Positions 16,399 through 24,573 of a stretch of DNA of 64,000 bases are shown here, piece after piece (within the stretch, counting starts at the first letter, position 1; every line of letters begins with the position of its first letter). Both the position numbers and the translations under genes were made by a program. Under the pieces are notes generated by a model. That model saw only the letters and a program-made list of their open reading frames with translations, searched no databases and was not told the origin of the DNA. Source of the stretch: Streptomyces sp. MRC013 (GTDB lineage Bacteria > Actinomycetota > Actinomycetes > Streptomycetales > Streptomycetaceae); NCBI RefSeq assembly GCF_023614235.1, contig NZ_CP094264.1, forward strand, positions 1,736,001 through 1,800,000, in the 5' to 3' direction.

Positions 16399-17007
16399 GT
16401 GCAGCGTCAAGGTCCGGGCGGCATGGCCGTCATCCGCTACCGCGTCGCGGGGCTCGTCCTCCTCTCCCTCCATCTGGTGCTCGTGGGGTGGCTGACGCTG
16501 CGACCGCTGGACGTGATGTGGGTGACGGCGGCGAACCTGGAGCCGCTCGCCGGGATAAGGGCCGATCTGGCGCTGGGCCCGGTCGAGGCGGCGCGGCGGC
16601 TCGGCGAGGCGCTGGTGCTGCTGGCGCCGCTGGGCGTGCTGCTGCCGCTGGCGGACGCGCGGCTCGACGTGGCGCCGTGGGCGTCGCTGGTGCGGACGGT
16701 GTCCGCGGGGGCGCTGGTGTCCCTGGGGATCGAGCTGCTGCAGACGGCGGTGCCGGGCCGGGTGGTGGACGTGGACGCGGTGCTGCTGAACACGGCGGGG
16801 GTGGCGCTGGCGCACCTGGCGGTCGTGCCGGCGTTCCGGGCGCGGCTGCGGCGCAGGACGGGCGCGCCGGACCGCGGGGCGCGCACCGGTGCCGGGGCGG
16901 GCCGCCGGTCCTTCCCGGAGGAGGGGCGGCGGGGCGGCGCCCTTCGGACGGAGGAGGTCCCTCAGGGGAAGACCCCGAGGATTCCCAGGGTCGGGATCGC
17001 CCCGTAG
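16399..17007 (+). CDS. VanZ-like membrane protein
   Basis: A 202-residue protein with about four hydrophobic segments (VAGLVLLSLHLVLVGWLTL, ALVLLAPLGVLLPLADA, TVSAGALVSLGIELLQTAVP, VDAVLLNTAGVALAHLAVV). GIELLQTAVPGRVVDVDAVL is the conserved VanZ core. VanZ relatives give low-level teicoplanin resistance in some bacteria, but most actinobacterial members have no known role. Start GTG 16399 is immediately preceded by GGGGGG; ATG 16423 is an alternative. The last 45 residues are a charged tail. Confidence 0.8.
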   Translation: MQRQGPGGMAVIRYRVAGLVLLSLHLVLVGWLTLRPLDVMWVTAANLEPLAGIRADLALGPVEAARRLGEALVLLAPLGVLLPLADARLDVAPWASLVRTVSAGALVSLGIELLQTAVPGRVVDVDAVLLNTAGVALAHLAVVPAFRARLRRRTGAPDRGARTGAGAGRRSFPEEGRRGGALRTEEVPQGKTPRIPRVGIAP

Positions 17008-17097
17008 TGGGAAGCTTTGTCCGGGGTAGGCGGGGAGGATGGAGTCATCGGAGGCCCGACGGCGGCCTCCGCGAAGCACCTCACGAAGGAGCCCACC

Positions 17098-17298
17098 ATG
17101 GCCGCACTTGCCCGCCCTCGCGACGGACGCGTGATCGCCGGAGTATGCGCGGCGCTGGCACGGCGCTTCGGCACCTCGGCGACCACGATGCGTGTGATCT
17201 TCGCCGTGTCGTGTCTGCTGCCGGGTCCGCAGTTCCTGCTGTACCTGGCGCTGTGGATGCTGCTGCCGACGGAGAAGACCGCGACCCCGGCCTGGTAG
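17098..17298 (+). CDS. Small PspC-domain membrane protein
   Basis: A 66-residue protein made almost entirely of a PspC domain: LARPRDGRVIAGVCAALARR then TTMRVIFAVSCLLPGPQFLL and YLALWMLLPTE. Such proteins sit in the membrane and are linked to envelope stress. AAGGAG lies seven bases before the ATG. A long hairpin follows the gene. Confidence 0.88.
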   Translation: MAALARPRDGRVIAGVCAALARRFGTSATTMRVIFAVSCLLPGPQFLLYLALWMLLPTEKTATPAW

Positions 17299-17340
17299 CG
17301 GCCGCGGTCCCCTCGCCCCCGCCGCCTCCCCGGCGCGACG

Positions 17341-17385
17341 GACGGCGGTGGGCGCGCACCCGGAAGGTGCGCGCCCACCGCCGTC
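17341..17385. terminator. Strong hairpin between PspC and secreted-protein genes
   Basis: GACGGCGGTGGGCGCGCACC pairs perfectly over 20 bp with 17366–17385 around the loop CGGAA. The neighbours converge here, so it probably ends both transcripts. Confidence 0.88.
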
Positions 17386-17402
17386 GTACGTCCGGGGCCG
17401 GT

Positions 17403-17777
17403 TCAGCCGAGGCCGGGGACCGGGAGGAGGCCGCCGAGGGGGAGGCCGCCGAGGAGCTTGGTGACCGGGTCGAGCGGGGTGTCGGCCGGTGCGACGGGGG
17501 CGGCTTCGGCGAGGGCGGCTTCGGCGGGAGTGGCTTCGGCGGGGGCGGCTTCGGCGGGGGCGGCTTCGGCGAGGGTGCCCTCGGCTCGGGTGGCGGTCTC
17601 GCCCGCTTCGCCGGACAGGTCGGAGGCGGTCTGCGCGACCGGTACCGACTCGGTGGCGGTCTCCACGACCTCGCCGGTGGGGATGTCGGTGAGCGCGGAG
17701 GCGCTGCCGGCGGCGGAGACGGCGAGGGCGGCGCCGAACACGGCGACACCGAGGGCCTTGGCGGCGGACTGCTTCAT
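17403..17777 (-). CDS. Small secreted Ala/Pro/Glu-rich protein
   Basis: A 124-residue product. A signal peptide (MKQSAAKALGVAVFGAALAV, cleaved near GSASA) leads to an acidic low-complexity region. Its middle holds AEAAPAEA-type repeats encoded by imperfect 15-base units (17500–17580). The tail LGGLPLGGLLPVPGLG is hydrophobic and Gly/Leu-rich and resembles tails of surface-active or chaplin-like proteins. No enzymatic domain is seen. GAGG lies ten bases before ATG 17777. Confidence 0.75.
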   Translation of the reverse strand: MKQSAAKALGVAVFGAALAVSAAGSASALTDIPTGEVVETATESVPVAQTASDLSGEAGETATRAEGTLAEAAPAEAAPAEATPAEAALAEAAPVAPADTPLDPVTKLLGGLPLGGLLPVPGLG

Positions 17778-17821
17778 CGGAATTCGTCCTCGGGGGAATC
17801 GGGGATGAGCGGTTCCGCAAG

Positions 17822-18490
17822 CTAGCCATCGCGCGCTGCGTCCCGCAAACACCGGAGGCGGCCGGGGCGCGGGGCTCCCGGCCCCGCCCGTCCGCTCCCC
17901 GCGGCGGCGTCTCGGACCTCCTCCCGGGCAGACGCGCTGGTGGTGGCGGTCTGACCGAACAGCCGTTCGGGATCCCGCTCGGCGCATCCCGGCCCGGTCA
18001 CGTCGTCGATCACCGCCAGTCGTTCATCGAAAGGGATGAAGGCGGACTTCATCGCGTTGACGGTGAGCCTCCGCATGTCGTCGAACCTGTGGTCGAACGC
18101 CTCGGTCAGCGGCTCGCACTCGCGGCTCGGGCCCGTTCCGGGCGTCAAGCGGTCGTCGATGTCGACGGCGACGACCCCGCCGGGGACGAGGCCCCCCTCC
18201 GGGTGCTGTTCGGGGACGTGGCGGACCTCCGCGCACCCGACGCCGTCCTCGTCGAGGTCCTCCGCGCACTCGGCGGCGGTGCGGAGAAGGGCCTCACGGG
18301 CACGGGCCTGCGCGACGGCGCAGGTGTGGGCGGGGGCCTCGCGGAACCACCTGCCGGGCCGGTCCGGTCCGGCCCCGGGCGGGGCGCCGTGGCCGCGCGC
18401 GGACCGGGGCGACGACCGTGCCGGGGCGCGGTCCCCGGCGAGGTGGTCGTGGGACGGGACCCTCGGGGCGCGGTGGACCCGGTCCGCGGT
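17822..18490 (-). pseudogene. add: Decayed adenosine deaminase gene
   Basis: The frame is open but only fragments of adenosine deaminase remain, in the right order. RAPRVPSHDHLAGDRAP matches the metal-binding N-terminus. RWFREAPAHTCAV, then REALLRTAAECAEDLDEDGV and CAEVRHVPEQHPEGGL match the region that follows. DDRLTPGTGPSREC and RRLTVNAMKSAFIPFDERLA match the C-terminus. Two in-frame gaps separate them: about a dozen residues after WFREA, and most of the catalytic barrel, including the HAGE region and other metal ligands, between VVAVD and DDRL. About 200 of some 390 residues are covered, so it cannot work. S. coelicolor has a full-length add at this place (recalled). Confidence 0.85.
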
Positions 18491-18636
18491 GGGGGGACCG
18501 GGTCCCGACGCGTCGTCTCCGGGCTCCGGTCCCCCCACCCGCGCTCGCCACCGCCCGGCTCCGCCCGGTCCGGGGCGGAGGCGTCCCGGAGGGGCGGCGG
18601 GCCGGCGGGGATCACTCGATACGGAACGGTGACCGT

Positions 18637-18655
18637 GTGTACGCATGGCGTACAC
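18637..18655. promoter_or_regulatory. Perfect palindrome before the alpha/beta-hydrolase-like gene
   Basis: GTGTACGC-ATG-GCGTACAC, an 8+3+8 inverted repeat 24 bases before the start codon at 18680. Its size and place suit an operator of a TetR- or GntR-type regulator; none is encoded next to it. Confidence 0.55.
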
Positions 18656-18679
18656 CTGGTCTTCTGAGACTGTTCTGTC

Positions 18680-19456
18680 ATGGCACACCACGCACTCGTA
18701 GGTCCGGGCCGCGCCCGGCAGCCGCGCCTGGGGCGGGCCGTAGGGGGTTCGGAGTCGGTGGCGACGGTCGGCGGGGTGGTCCTCCTCCTCCCGGACGGCA
18801 CGCCCGAATCGGCGCGCCGCGCCTCGCCGCTGCACCGCGCCGCACTGCTCCCGCTGGCGCGGCGCCTCGTGCGGGCGGGCCGCGACGAGGGGCTGGTCGC
18901 GCACGTGGTGCGGTACCGGGGACGCGGCTGGAACGGCGCCGACGCGCGGCTCGCGGCGGACGCCCGGTGGGCCGTCGCCGAGGTGGTGCGGCGCCACGGC
19001 GACGTACCGGTCTGCCTCGCCGGGCACGGTATGGGAGGGCGGGCCGCGCTGCGGGCGGCCGGGCACCCGGCGGTGGCGTCCGTACTGGCGCTGGCGCCGT
19101 GGCTGCCGGAGGACGACGTGGCCGCCGAGCCGGAGCCGGTCCGGCAGCTCGTGGGCCGCCAGGTGATGATCGTGCACGGGACGACCGACGCCGCCGCCCA
19201 CCCCGACCTGTCGTACTGGCTGGCGGTGCGGGCGAAGAAGGCGAACCGGTCGACGTGCCGCTTCGAGGTCCACTCGGACGGGCACGCGCTGCGTCAGCAC
19301 CACGACGAGGTCGTCGCGCTGGCGACCGACTTCGTGCTGGGCTCGCTCTTCCACCGCCCCTACACCCGCCCGGTCACCGACGCCTTCGCGGCGCCGCCGC
19401 CCCTGGGGCTGCGGATGCCGCTGGCGGCCGGGTTCGGCCGTTCGCTGCGGTCCTGA
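18680..19456 (+). CDS. Alpha/beta-hydrolase-fold protein with Gly at the nucleophile position
   Basis: A 258-residue protein of the dienelactone-hydrolase/esterase kind. GGVVLLLPDGTPES, VPVCLAGHGMGGRAAL, SVLALAPWLPEDD, MIVHGTTDAAAHPDLSYW and FEVHSDGHALRQHHDEV are the usual strands and loops. The nucleophile elbow reads GHGMGG, so the expected Ser is replaced by Gly, while the Asp loop (GTTDAA) and the His (SDGHA) remain. It may be a non-catalytic member or use another residue. ATG 18680 has a poor Shine-Dalgarno sequence. Confidence 0.82.
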   Translation: MAHHALVGPGRARQPRLGRAVGGSESVATVGGVVLLLPDGTPESARRASPLHRAALLPLARRLVRAGRDEGLVAHVVRYRGRGWNGADARLAADARWAVAEVVRRHGDVPVCLAGHGMGGRAALRAAGHPAVASVLALAPWLPEDDVAAEPEPVRQLVGRQVMIVHGTTDAAAHPDLSYWLAVRAKKANRSTCRFEVHSDGHALRQHHDEVVALATDFVLGSLFHRPYTRPVTDAFAAPPPLGLRMPLAAGFGRSLRS

Positions 19457-19457
19457 G

Positions 19458-19877
19458 TCAGCTCTCCTCCGGGTTGCGCCGCGGGTCGGGTTCGCCGCCG
19501 GCGATGGTGTCGGCGTACTCGGACGGGTCGAGGGTGCCCCTGCGGTCCGGGTTGATGCCGGGGCTGCCGCCGGGCTGGCCCCCGCCGGTCGTGCCGTAGC
19601 CGCCCGGGACGCCGGGGACGCTGTCCGCGTCGGCCGCCTCGCGCGCGACCCGGCGGGTGGCGCGGACGCCGGCGCGGCGCTCGGGGTAGGGGTAGCTGAA
19701 GGGCCGTGAGGCCGCCCGCTCCTCCTCCGCCCGGCGGGCCGCCTCGGCGGCCTCCGCCTCGTGGCCGCTCCGCTGGTCCACCTCGCGCACCGGGTCGGCG
19801 CCGTGCGCCGGGTCCGCCCCGCGCTCCCGGTCCGGGTCGGGACGCCGTACGGGACGCTGGTCGTCGTTCCTGGTCAT
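19458..19877 (-). CDS. Hypothetical hydrophilic protein
   Basis: A 139-residue product with many Arg, Asp, Glu and Gly residues and no membrane segment. Residues 40–58 (EAEAAEAARRAEEERAAS) may form a short helix; the C-terminus (YADTIAGGEPDPRRNPEES) is acidic. It is likely disordered. The stop abuts that of the convergent hydrolase gene (1 base apart). GTG 19883 could add two residues. No function is recognised. Confidence 0.6.
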   Translation of the reverse strand: MTRNDDQRPVRRPDPDRERGADPAHGADPVREVDQRSGHEAEAAEAARRAEEERAASRPFSYPYPERRAGVRATRRVAREAADADSVPGVPGGYGTTGGGQPGGSPGINPDRRGTLDPSEYADTIAGGEPDPRRNPEES

Positions 19878-19925
19878 GGCCACCGGGTACCCGGCGCGCG
19901 CCGCCCGATGCCGTACGGCGCCCGC

Positions 19926-20888
19926 CTACTGCCCCGAGACGCCCAGCAGCCTGCCGCGGCGGGACAGCAGGAACTTCTTGAACGCCGCCACCGGGGGCGT
20001 GTCCGGGCGGCCCGCCTGCCAGGCGACGCCGATCTCGCGGACCGCGCGCGGCGCCGTCACCGCCAGTTCGACGACACCGGGCCGGGGCACCGCGGGCGGT
20101 GGCAGCAGGGCGACGCCCAGGCCGGCCGCGACCAGCCCGCGCAGCGTCTCCGCCTCCTCGCCCTCGAACGCGACGCGCGGCCGGAACCCCGCCTCGGCGC
20201 ACAGGTCGTCGGTGATGCGGCGCAGCCCGTACCCCGGCTCCAGGGTCACGAAGGCCTCGTCGGCCGCCTCCGCGAGCCGGACGCGCCTGCGGCCGGCCAG
20301 CCGGTGGTCGTCCGGCACGACGAGCCGCAGCCGCTGCTCGTCGAGGCGGCGGGCGGCCAGGTCGGGGGCGTCGGGCACCGGCGAGGTCAGGCACAGGTCG
20401 AGCTCGCCCGCCCGGAGCCGCTCGATCATGGCCTCGCCGTAGTTCTGGACGAGGGTGAAGCGGACCCTGGGGTGGTCGACGCGGAACGCCCGCAGCAGGC
20501 CGGGCACGGTCTCCGAACCCATCGTGTGCAGGAAGCCGAACGCGACGCGCCCGGCCGTCGGGTGCACGTCGGCGCGCACGGCCTCGGCGGCCCGCTCCAC
20601 GTCGCCGAGCGCCCGCTCCACGGACGCCAGGAACGTCCGGCCCGCCGGGGTCAGCGACAGGGTCCGGCCCTTGCGCGCGAACAACGTGACGCCCAGGTCC
20701 GCCTCCAGGCGCGCCACGGCCCGCGACAGCGTCGACTGGGGGACGCCGGTCTCCCGCGCGGCCCTGGTCACGTGCTCGTGGCGGGCGACGGCCGCGAAGT
20801 ACGCCAGACGGGGGGCGAGCAGCAGTCCGGTCTCCTCCTCGTTGCCGGCCGGCGACGGCCGGGGCCGCGACCTGTACTCATGCGTCAT
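19926..20888 (-). CDS. LysR-family transcriptional regulator
   Basis: A 320-residue regulator. Residues 20–80 form the winged helix (APRLAYFAAVARHEHVTRAA, PQSTLSRAVARLEADLGVTL); the rest is the periplasmic-binding-protein-like effector domain (VAFGFLHTMGSETVPGLLRA, LVAAGLGVALLPPPAV). It diverges from an MFS exporter gene, and the gap of 63 bases carries a LysR-type inverted repeat. It most likely controls that transporter in response to an unknown ligand. Confidence 0.92.
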   Translation of the reverse strand: MTHEYRSRPRPSPAGNEEETGLLLAPRLAYFAAVARHEHVTRAARETGVPQSTLSRAVARLEADLGVTLFARKGRTLSLTPAGRTFLASVERALGDVERAAEAVRADVHPTAGRVAFGFLHTMGSETVPGLLRAFRVDHPRVRFTLVQNYGEAMIERLRAGELDLCLTSPVPDAPDLAARRLDEQRLRLVVPDDHRLAGRRRVRLAEAADEAFVTLEPGYGLRRITDDLCAEAGFRPRVAFEGEEAETLRGLVAAGLGVALLPPPAVPRPGVVELAVTAPRAVREIGVAWQAGRPDTPPVAAFKKFLLSRRGRLLGVSGQ

Positions 20889-20907
20889 GGGAACGATTAA
20901 AGCCTTT

Positions 20908-20926
20908 TCATGCATTGGACGCATGA
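20908..20926. promoter_or_regulatory. LysR-type operator
   Basis: TCATGC-N7-GCATGA, a perfect 6+7+6 inverted repeat of the T-N11-A kind, midway between the divergent LysR and MFS genes. A half-copy (TCATGCGTCATG) lies at the LysR start itself. Confidence 0.72.
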
Positions 20927-20951
20927 GCCGGGCGCTCCGTACGGTCGAGGC

Positions 20952-22265
20952 ATGTCTCCCGCCAGTACCGGGGCGTCCGCGGCAGCCGCGGACGCCGACA
21001 CCCGCCTCGCCCCCGGCCGTCCCGGCCACCGCCGGATGAGCCTCGCCCTCCTCGCCGCCGGCGTCGCGGCGTTCGCCCTCCTCTACTCGACCCAGGCCCT
21101 GCTCCCGGCCGTCTCCGCCGATTTCGCGGTGAGCGCGTCGGCCGCCAGCTGGACCGTCTCCGCCGCGACCGGCGCGCTCGCGCTGTGCGTGCTGCCGCTG
21201 AGCGCCCTGTCGGAGCGGCTGGGACGGCGGGCCGTGATGACCGGTTCGCTGGTGACGGCCGTCGCCGTGGGCCTGCTGGTGCCGTTCGCGCCGACCCTGG
21301 AGTGGCTGATCTCGCTGCGCGCCGTGCAGGGCGCGGCGCTGGCCGGGCTGCCGGCGTCGGCGATGGCGTACCTGGCGGAGGAGGTGCGGCCGAAGGCCCT
21401 GGTCGCGGCGGTCGGGCTGTTCGTCGCGGGCAACAGCGTCGGCGGGATGTGCGGCCGCGTCGTGACCGGGTGGGCCGCGCAGCTGTGGGGCTGGCGGGCG
21501 GGACTCGCCGCCGTGGGGCTGACGGCGGCGGCGTGCGTCGTGGCGTACCGGCTGCTGCTGCCGGCCGCGCGGCACTTCACGCCCTCGTCGCCGGAGCCGC
21601 GCGCGGTGGCGCGGACGGTGCGCGCGCACCTGTCGGATCCGCTGCTGCTGCGGCTGTACGCGATCGGCGCGCTGTTCATGACGGTCTTCGGCGCCGTGTA
21701 CACGGTGATCGGCTACCGGCTGACGGAGGCGCCGTTCTCGCTGCCGCAGGGGGTCGCCGGATCGGTGTTCCTCGTGTACCTGGTCGGTACGGCGTCGTCC
21801 GCCGCGGCCGGCGGGCTGGTCGGGCGCGCCGGGCGGCGCGGGGCGCTGTACCTGGCGGCGGCCGTGACGGCGGCCGGGCTGCTGCTGTCGTCGGCCGGTT
21901 CGCTGGCCGCCGTGCTGGCGGGACTGGTCCTCGTCACGGCGGGCTTCTTCGCCGGCCACGCGGTCGCCTCGTCGTCGGTGAGCCGGACGGCGGCCACCGG
22001 ACGGGCGCAGGCGTCGGCGCTGTACCAGTCGGCGTACTACCTCGGCGGCAGCGCGGGCGGCACGCTCGGCGCTGCCGCCTACCACGCGGGCGGCTGGCCG
22101 GGCACGGTCCTGCTGGGCCTGGCCGCCGTCCTCGGCGTCGTCTCCCTCACCCTGTACGGCACGCACAGCGCCCGCGCGGCACGGCGGCGCGGGCCGGAGG
22201 GGCGGGGCGGCGCCGCCGGCGCGGGGCGGCGGACGCCGGTCGTCGCGGCGGGCGGACCCCGCTGA
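20952..22265 (+). CDS. MFS transporter (YnfM/arabinose-efflux type)
   Basis: A 437-residue integral membrane protein with about 12 hydrophobic helices. The motif-A loop between helices two and three is LSALSERLGRRAVMTGSL. FVAGNSVGGMCGRVVTGW and SALYQSAYYLGGSAGGTLG are typical of the YnfM-like subgroup, which exports small molecules. ATG 20952 follows GAGG. The divergent LysR gene is the likely regulator. The C-terminal 30 residues are a charged low-complexity tail. Confidence 0.9.
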   Translation: MSPASTGASAAAADADTRLAPGRPGHRRMSLALLAAGVAAFALLYSTQALLPAVSADFAVSASAASWTVSAATGALALCVLPLSALSERLGRRAVMTGSLVTAVAVGLLVPFAPTLEWLISLRAVQGAALAGLPASAMAYLAEEVRPKALVAAVGLFVAGNSVGGMCGRVVTGWAAQLWGWRAGLAAVGLTAAACVVAYRLLLPAARHFTPSSPEPRAVARTVRAHLSDPLLLRLYAIGALFMTVFGAVYTVIGYRLTEAPFSLPQGVAGSVFLVYLVGTASSAAAGGLVGRAGRRGALYLAAAVTAAGLLLSSAGSLAAVLAGLVLVTAGFFAGHAVASSSVSRTAATGRAQASALYQSAYYLGGSAGGTLGAAAYHAGGWPGTVLLGLAAVLGVVSLTLYGTHSARAARRRGPEGRGGAAGAGRRTPVVAAGGPR

Positions 22266-22483
22266 GGTGCGGCGCGAGCCGTGCGGTCCCGCCGGGCGAC
22301 GGGTCCGGCCCCCCCGGCGCCGGGCGGCGGCGCGTCGCCGGACCGCGCCGGGCGGTCGCCGGACCGCCCTCCGCCGCGGGCCGGTCACCGGCGGCTCCCC
22401 GGGGTCGGCGGCTTCCCGGGCGCCGGGGCGGGAGCGACCGGCCGGGCGGTACGCGCGCGGTCCGGCTCCCGCGCGACGGGACG

Positions 22484-23443
22484 TCAGTTGAGGAGGCGCA
22501 CCGGGCTGCCGGCCAGGTACGCCTCGATGTCCTCGACGGCCTGCCCGTAGTAGGTGCGGTAGTTGTTCCGCGAGACGTAGCCGAGGTGCGGGGTGGCCAG
22601 GAGCCGGGGCGCGGTGCGCACCGGGTGGTCCGCGGGCAGCGGCTCGACGTCGAAGACGTCGACGCCCGCCCCGGCGATCCGGCCCTCGTGCAGCGCGGCG
22701 AGCAGGGCCTCCTGGTCGACGACGGCCGAGCGGGAGGTGTTGACCAGGTACGCGGTGGGCTTGAGCAGGGCCAGCTCGGGGGCGCCCACCAGGCCGCGGG
22801 TCCGCTCGCCGAGCACGAGGTGGACCGAGACGAAGTCGCTCTCGCGCAGCAGTTCCTCCTTCGAGGAGGCCAGGCGGACGCCGACCTCGTCCGCGCGCTC
22901 CTCGGTGAGGTTCTCGCTCCAGGCCGCCACCTCCATGCCGAAGGCGAGGCCCACCCGGGCGACCCGGCTGCCGATCTTCCCCAGGCCGAGCAGGCCCAGG
23001 CGACGGCCGTGCAGGTCGGCGCCGACCGTGGACTGCCAGGGGCCGTTCGAGCGCAGGGCCTCGTTCTCGGTGACGATCCCCCGGGCGAGGCCGAGGAGCA
23101 GGGCCCAGGTCAGCTCGACCGGCGGGGTCGGGGAGCTCTCGGTGCCGCAGACCGTCACGCCGTTGCGTGCGGCGGCGGCGTGGTCGATGGCCGAGTTGCG
23201 CATGCCGGACGCGACGAGCAGCTTCAGCCGGGGCAGCCGGTCGAGCAGGGAGGCGGGGAAGGGGACGCGCTCGCGCAGGGTCACCGCCATGTCGAAGTCG
23301 GCGAGGGCGGAGGCCAGTTCGTCCTCCGTGGCGAAGTGCTCGGTGAAGCCGACCACCTCCACCCGGTCCTGGACGGGGCTCCAGTCGGCCACGCTGGTGG
23401 CGATGGCCTGGAAGTCGTCGAGCACAGCGCATCGAAGCCGCAT
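22484..23443 (-). CDS. D-2-hydroxyacid dehydrogenase family protein
   Basis: A 319-residue NAD-dependent dehydrogenase. LGLLGLGKIGSRVARVG is the nucleotide-binding motif; VNTSRSAVVDQEALLAAL has the substrate Arg, VDVFDVEPLP the Glu and TPHLGYVSRNNY the catalytic His. VELTWALLLGLARGI is also typical. Substrates range from phosphoglycerate to other 2-hydroxyacids, and the sequence does not fix which. It diverges from an L,D-transpeptidase gene. Confidence 0.92.
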   Translation of the reverse strand: MRLRCAVLDDFQAIATSVADWSPVQDRVEVVGFTEHFATEDELASALADFDMAVTLRERVPFPASLLDRLPRLKLLVASGMRNSAIDHAAAARNGVTVCGTESSPTPPVELTWALLLGLARGIVTENEALRSNGPWQSTVGADLHGRRLGLLGLGKIGSRVARVGLAFGMEVAAWSENLTEERADEVGVRLASSKEELLRESDFVSVHLVLGERTRGLVGAPELALLKPTAYLVNTSRSAVVDQEALLAALHEGRIAGAGVDVFDVEPLPADHPVRTAPRLLATPHLGYVSRNNYRTYYGQAVEDIEAYLAGSPVRLLN

Positions 23444-23781
23444 GTCGGTCGTCTCCGTGTCTTTCCGCGGGTCGGTGGGCCCCGCACCCGGCAGGGGCGG
23501 GGCGGTGCCGCCGCGGTCCGCCTGCGCGCCGGTCGGCGGACCGCCCGGCGCACGCGTCTGACGGCCCGGCGGCCTCCGGAGAACCTACGACACGGGCGCG
23601 CCGCGGGTCCCGCCCACCCCGGTGCGGGCGCCCGCACCGCTTCCGCTCGGCACTCCCCCGCGTCCCGGGCGTCCCGGACGTCCCGGACGCCCGGGACGGA
23701 CCGCCCCTTGACGTAACCGGCCCGCTGCACCGAACGTCCTACGGAACGGAGAACCGACCGGACACGAGGAGAAAGAGACGT
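23444..23781. other. Divergent intergenic region with a long hairpin
   Basis: No gene is seen. It holds the promoters of the dehydrogenase and the transpeptidase and a perfect 14-bp hairpin at 23661–23698. Confidence 0.6.
23661..23698. repeat. Perfect 14-bp inverted repeat
   Basis: CGTCCCGGGCGTCC and GGACGCCCGGGACG flank ten bases. It lies upstream of both divergent genes, so an ordinary terminator role is unlikely. Confidence 0.7.
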
Positions 23782-24492
23782 ATGGGGGCAAAGTGTGGGG
23801 CATGGCGGCGGCGCACCGCCGTCGCACTGGGCATGACCGGACTGGTCGCACCGCTGACGCTGGCCGTGGGCGCGGGCCCCGCGCAGGCGGCGGCGACGTG
23901 CACGACGCAGACCGGGCCGTACCAGAGGCAGGTGGAGAAGTTCCTCGGCAGACCGGTCGACGGCAGACAGTCGCCGGCGGACTGCCGGGCGATCCGGTCG
24001 TTCCAGCAGGCGCACGGCATCACGCCGTCCGTCGGCTACGCCGGGCCGCTCACCTGGCGCACGATGGACACGATCCTGAAGCAGCGGGCCGCCGGGAGGA
24101 CGCCCAACAAGGCGGGGGCCTGCCCGGTCAACAAGGGCCGGATAGCCTGCGTCGACCTGACCCGGCAGCTCAGCTGGGTCCAGGACGGGTCGAAGCTGGT
24201 GTACGGGCCGGTGCCGGTCCGCACGGGCCGCGACGGCGCGGAGACCCGCACGGGCGCGAAGAAGATCTACTACCGGTCCCTCAACCACTGGTCGACCCTC
24301 TACAAGGTGTGGATGCCGCACTCGCAGTTCTTCGACGGCGGGCAGGCGTTCCACGCGACCACCAAGTCGATGTACAACCCGCCGGGTTCCGGGGGCTGCG
24401 TCAACATGCGGCCCGCCGACGCGAAGGCATACTGGAACCTGCTGCGCAACGGGGACGACGTCTTCGTGTACGGACGCAAGCCCGGCACCTGA
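23782..24492 (+). CDS. Secreted L,D-transpeptidase with peptidoglycan-binding domain
   Basis: A 236-residue exported enzyme that forms 3-3 cross-links in peptidoglycan. A signal peptide runs to about residue 36 (cleavage near AQAAA). A peptidoglycan-binding-1-like module follows (VEKFLGRPVDGRQSPADCRA, SFQQAHGITPSVGYAGPLTW). The YkuD domain ends in HATTKSMYNPPGSGGCVNMR, with the catalytic Cys and its His. AGGAGA lies ten bases before the ATG. Confidence 0.92.
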   Translation: MGAKCGAWRRRTAVALGMTGLVAPLTLAVGAGPAQAAATCTTQTGPYQRQVEKFLGRPVDGRQSPADCRAIRSFQQAHGITPSVGYAGPLTWRTMDTILKQRAAGRTPNKAGACPVNKGRIACVDLTRQLSWVQDGSKLVYGPVPVRTGRDGAETRTGAKKIYYRSLNHWSTLYKVWMPHSQFFDGGQAFHATTKSMYNPPGSGGCVNMRPADAKAYWNLLRNGDDVFVYGRKPGT

Positions 24493-24519
24493 CGCACCGC
24501 CCCGGCCCGTGTTGTCAGT

Positions 24520-24544
24520 CCCCTCCGGTAGCTTCCCGGAGGGG
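24520..24544. terminator. Small hairpin after the transpeptidase gene
   Basis: CCCCTCCGG and CCGGAGGGG form a 9-bp stem with a 7-base loop, between the transpeptidase stop and the sigma-factor start. It could end the first transcript or sit in the leader of the second. Confidence 0.4.
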
Positions 24545-24573
24545 AGGACACGGCGCGACAGGGATGGGACACG

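Noticed and set aside
18490..19354. The open frame that runs on upstream of the adenosine deaminase relic (to 19354, opposite to the hydrolase gene)
   Set aside because: Beyond about 18490 it has no similarity to deaminases and is the antisense of a clear gene; stop codons are simply rare at this base composition.
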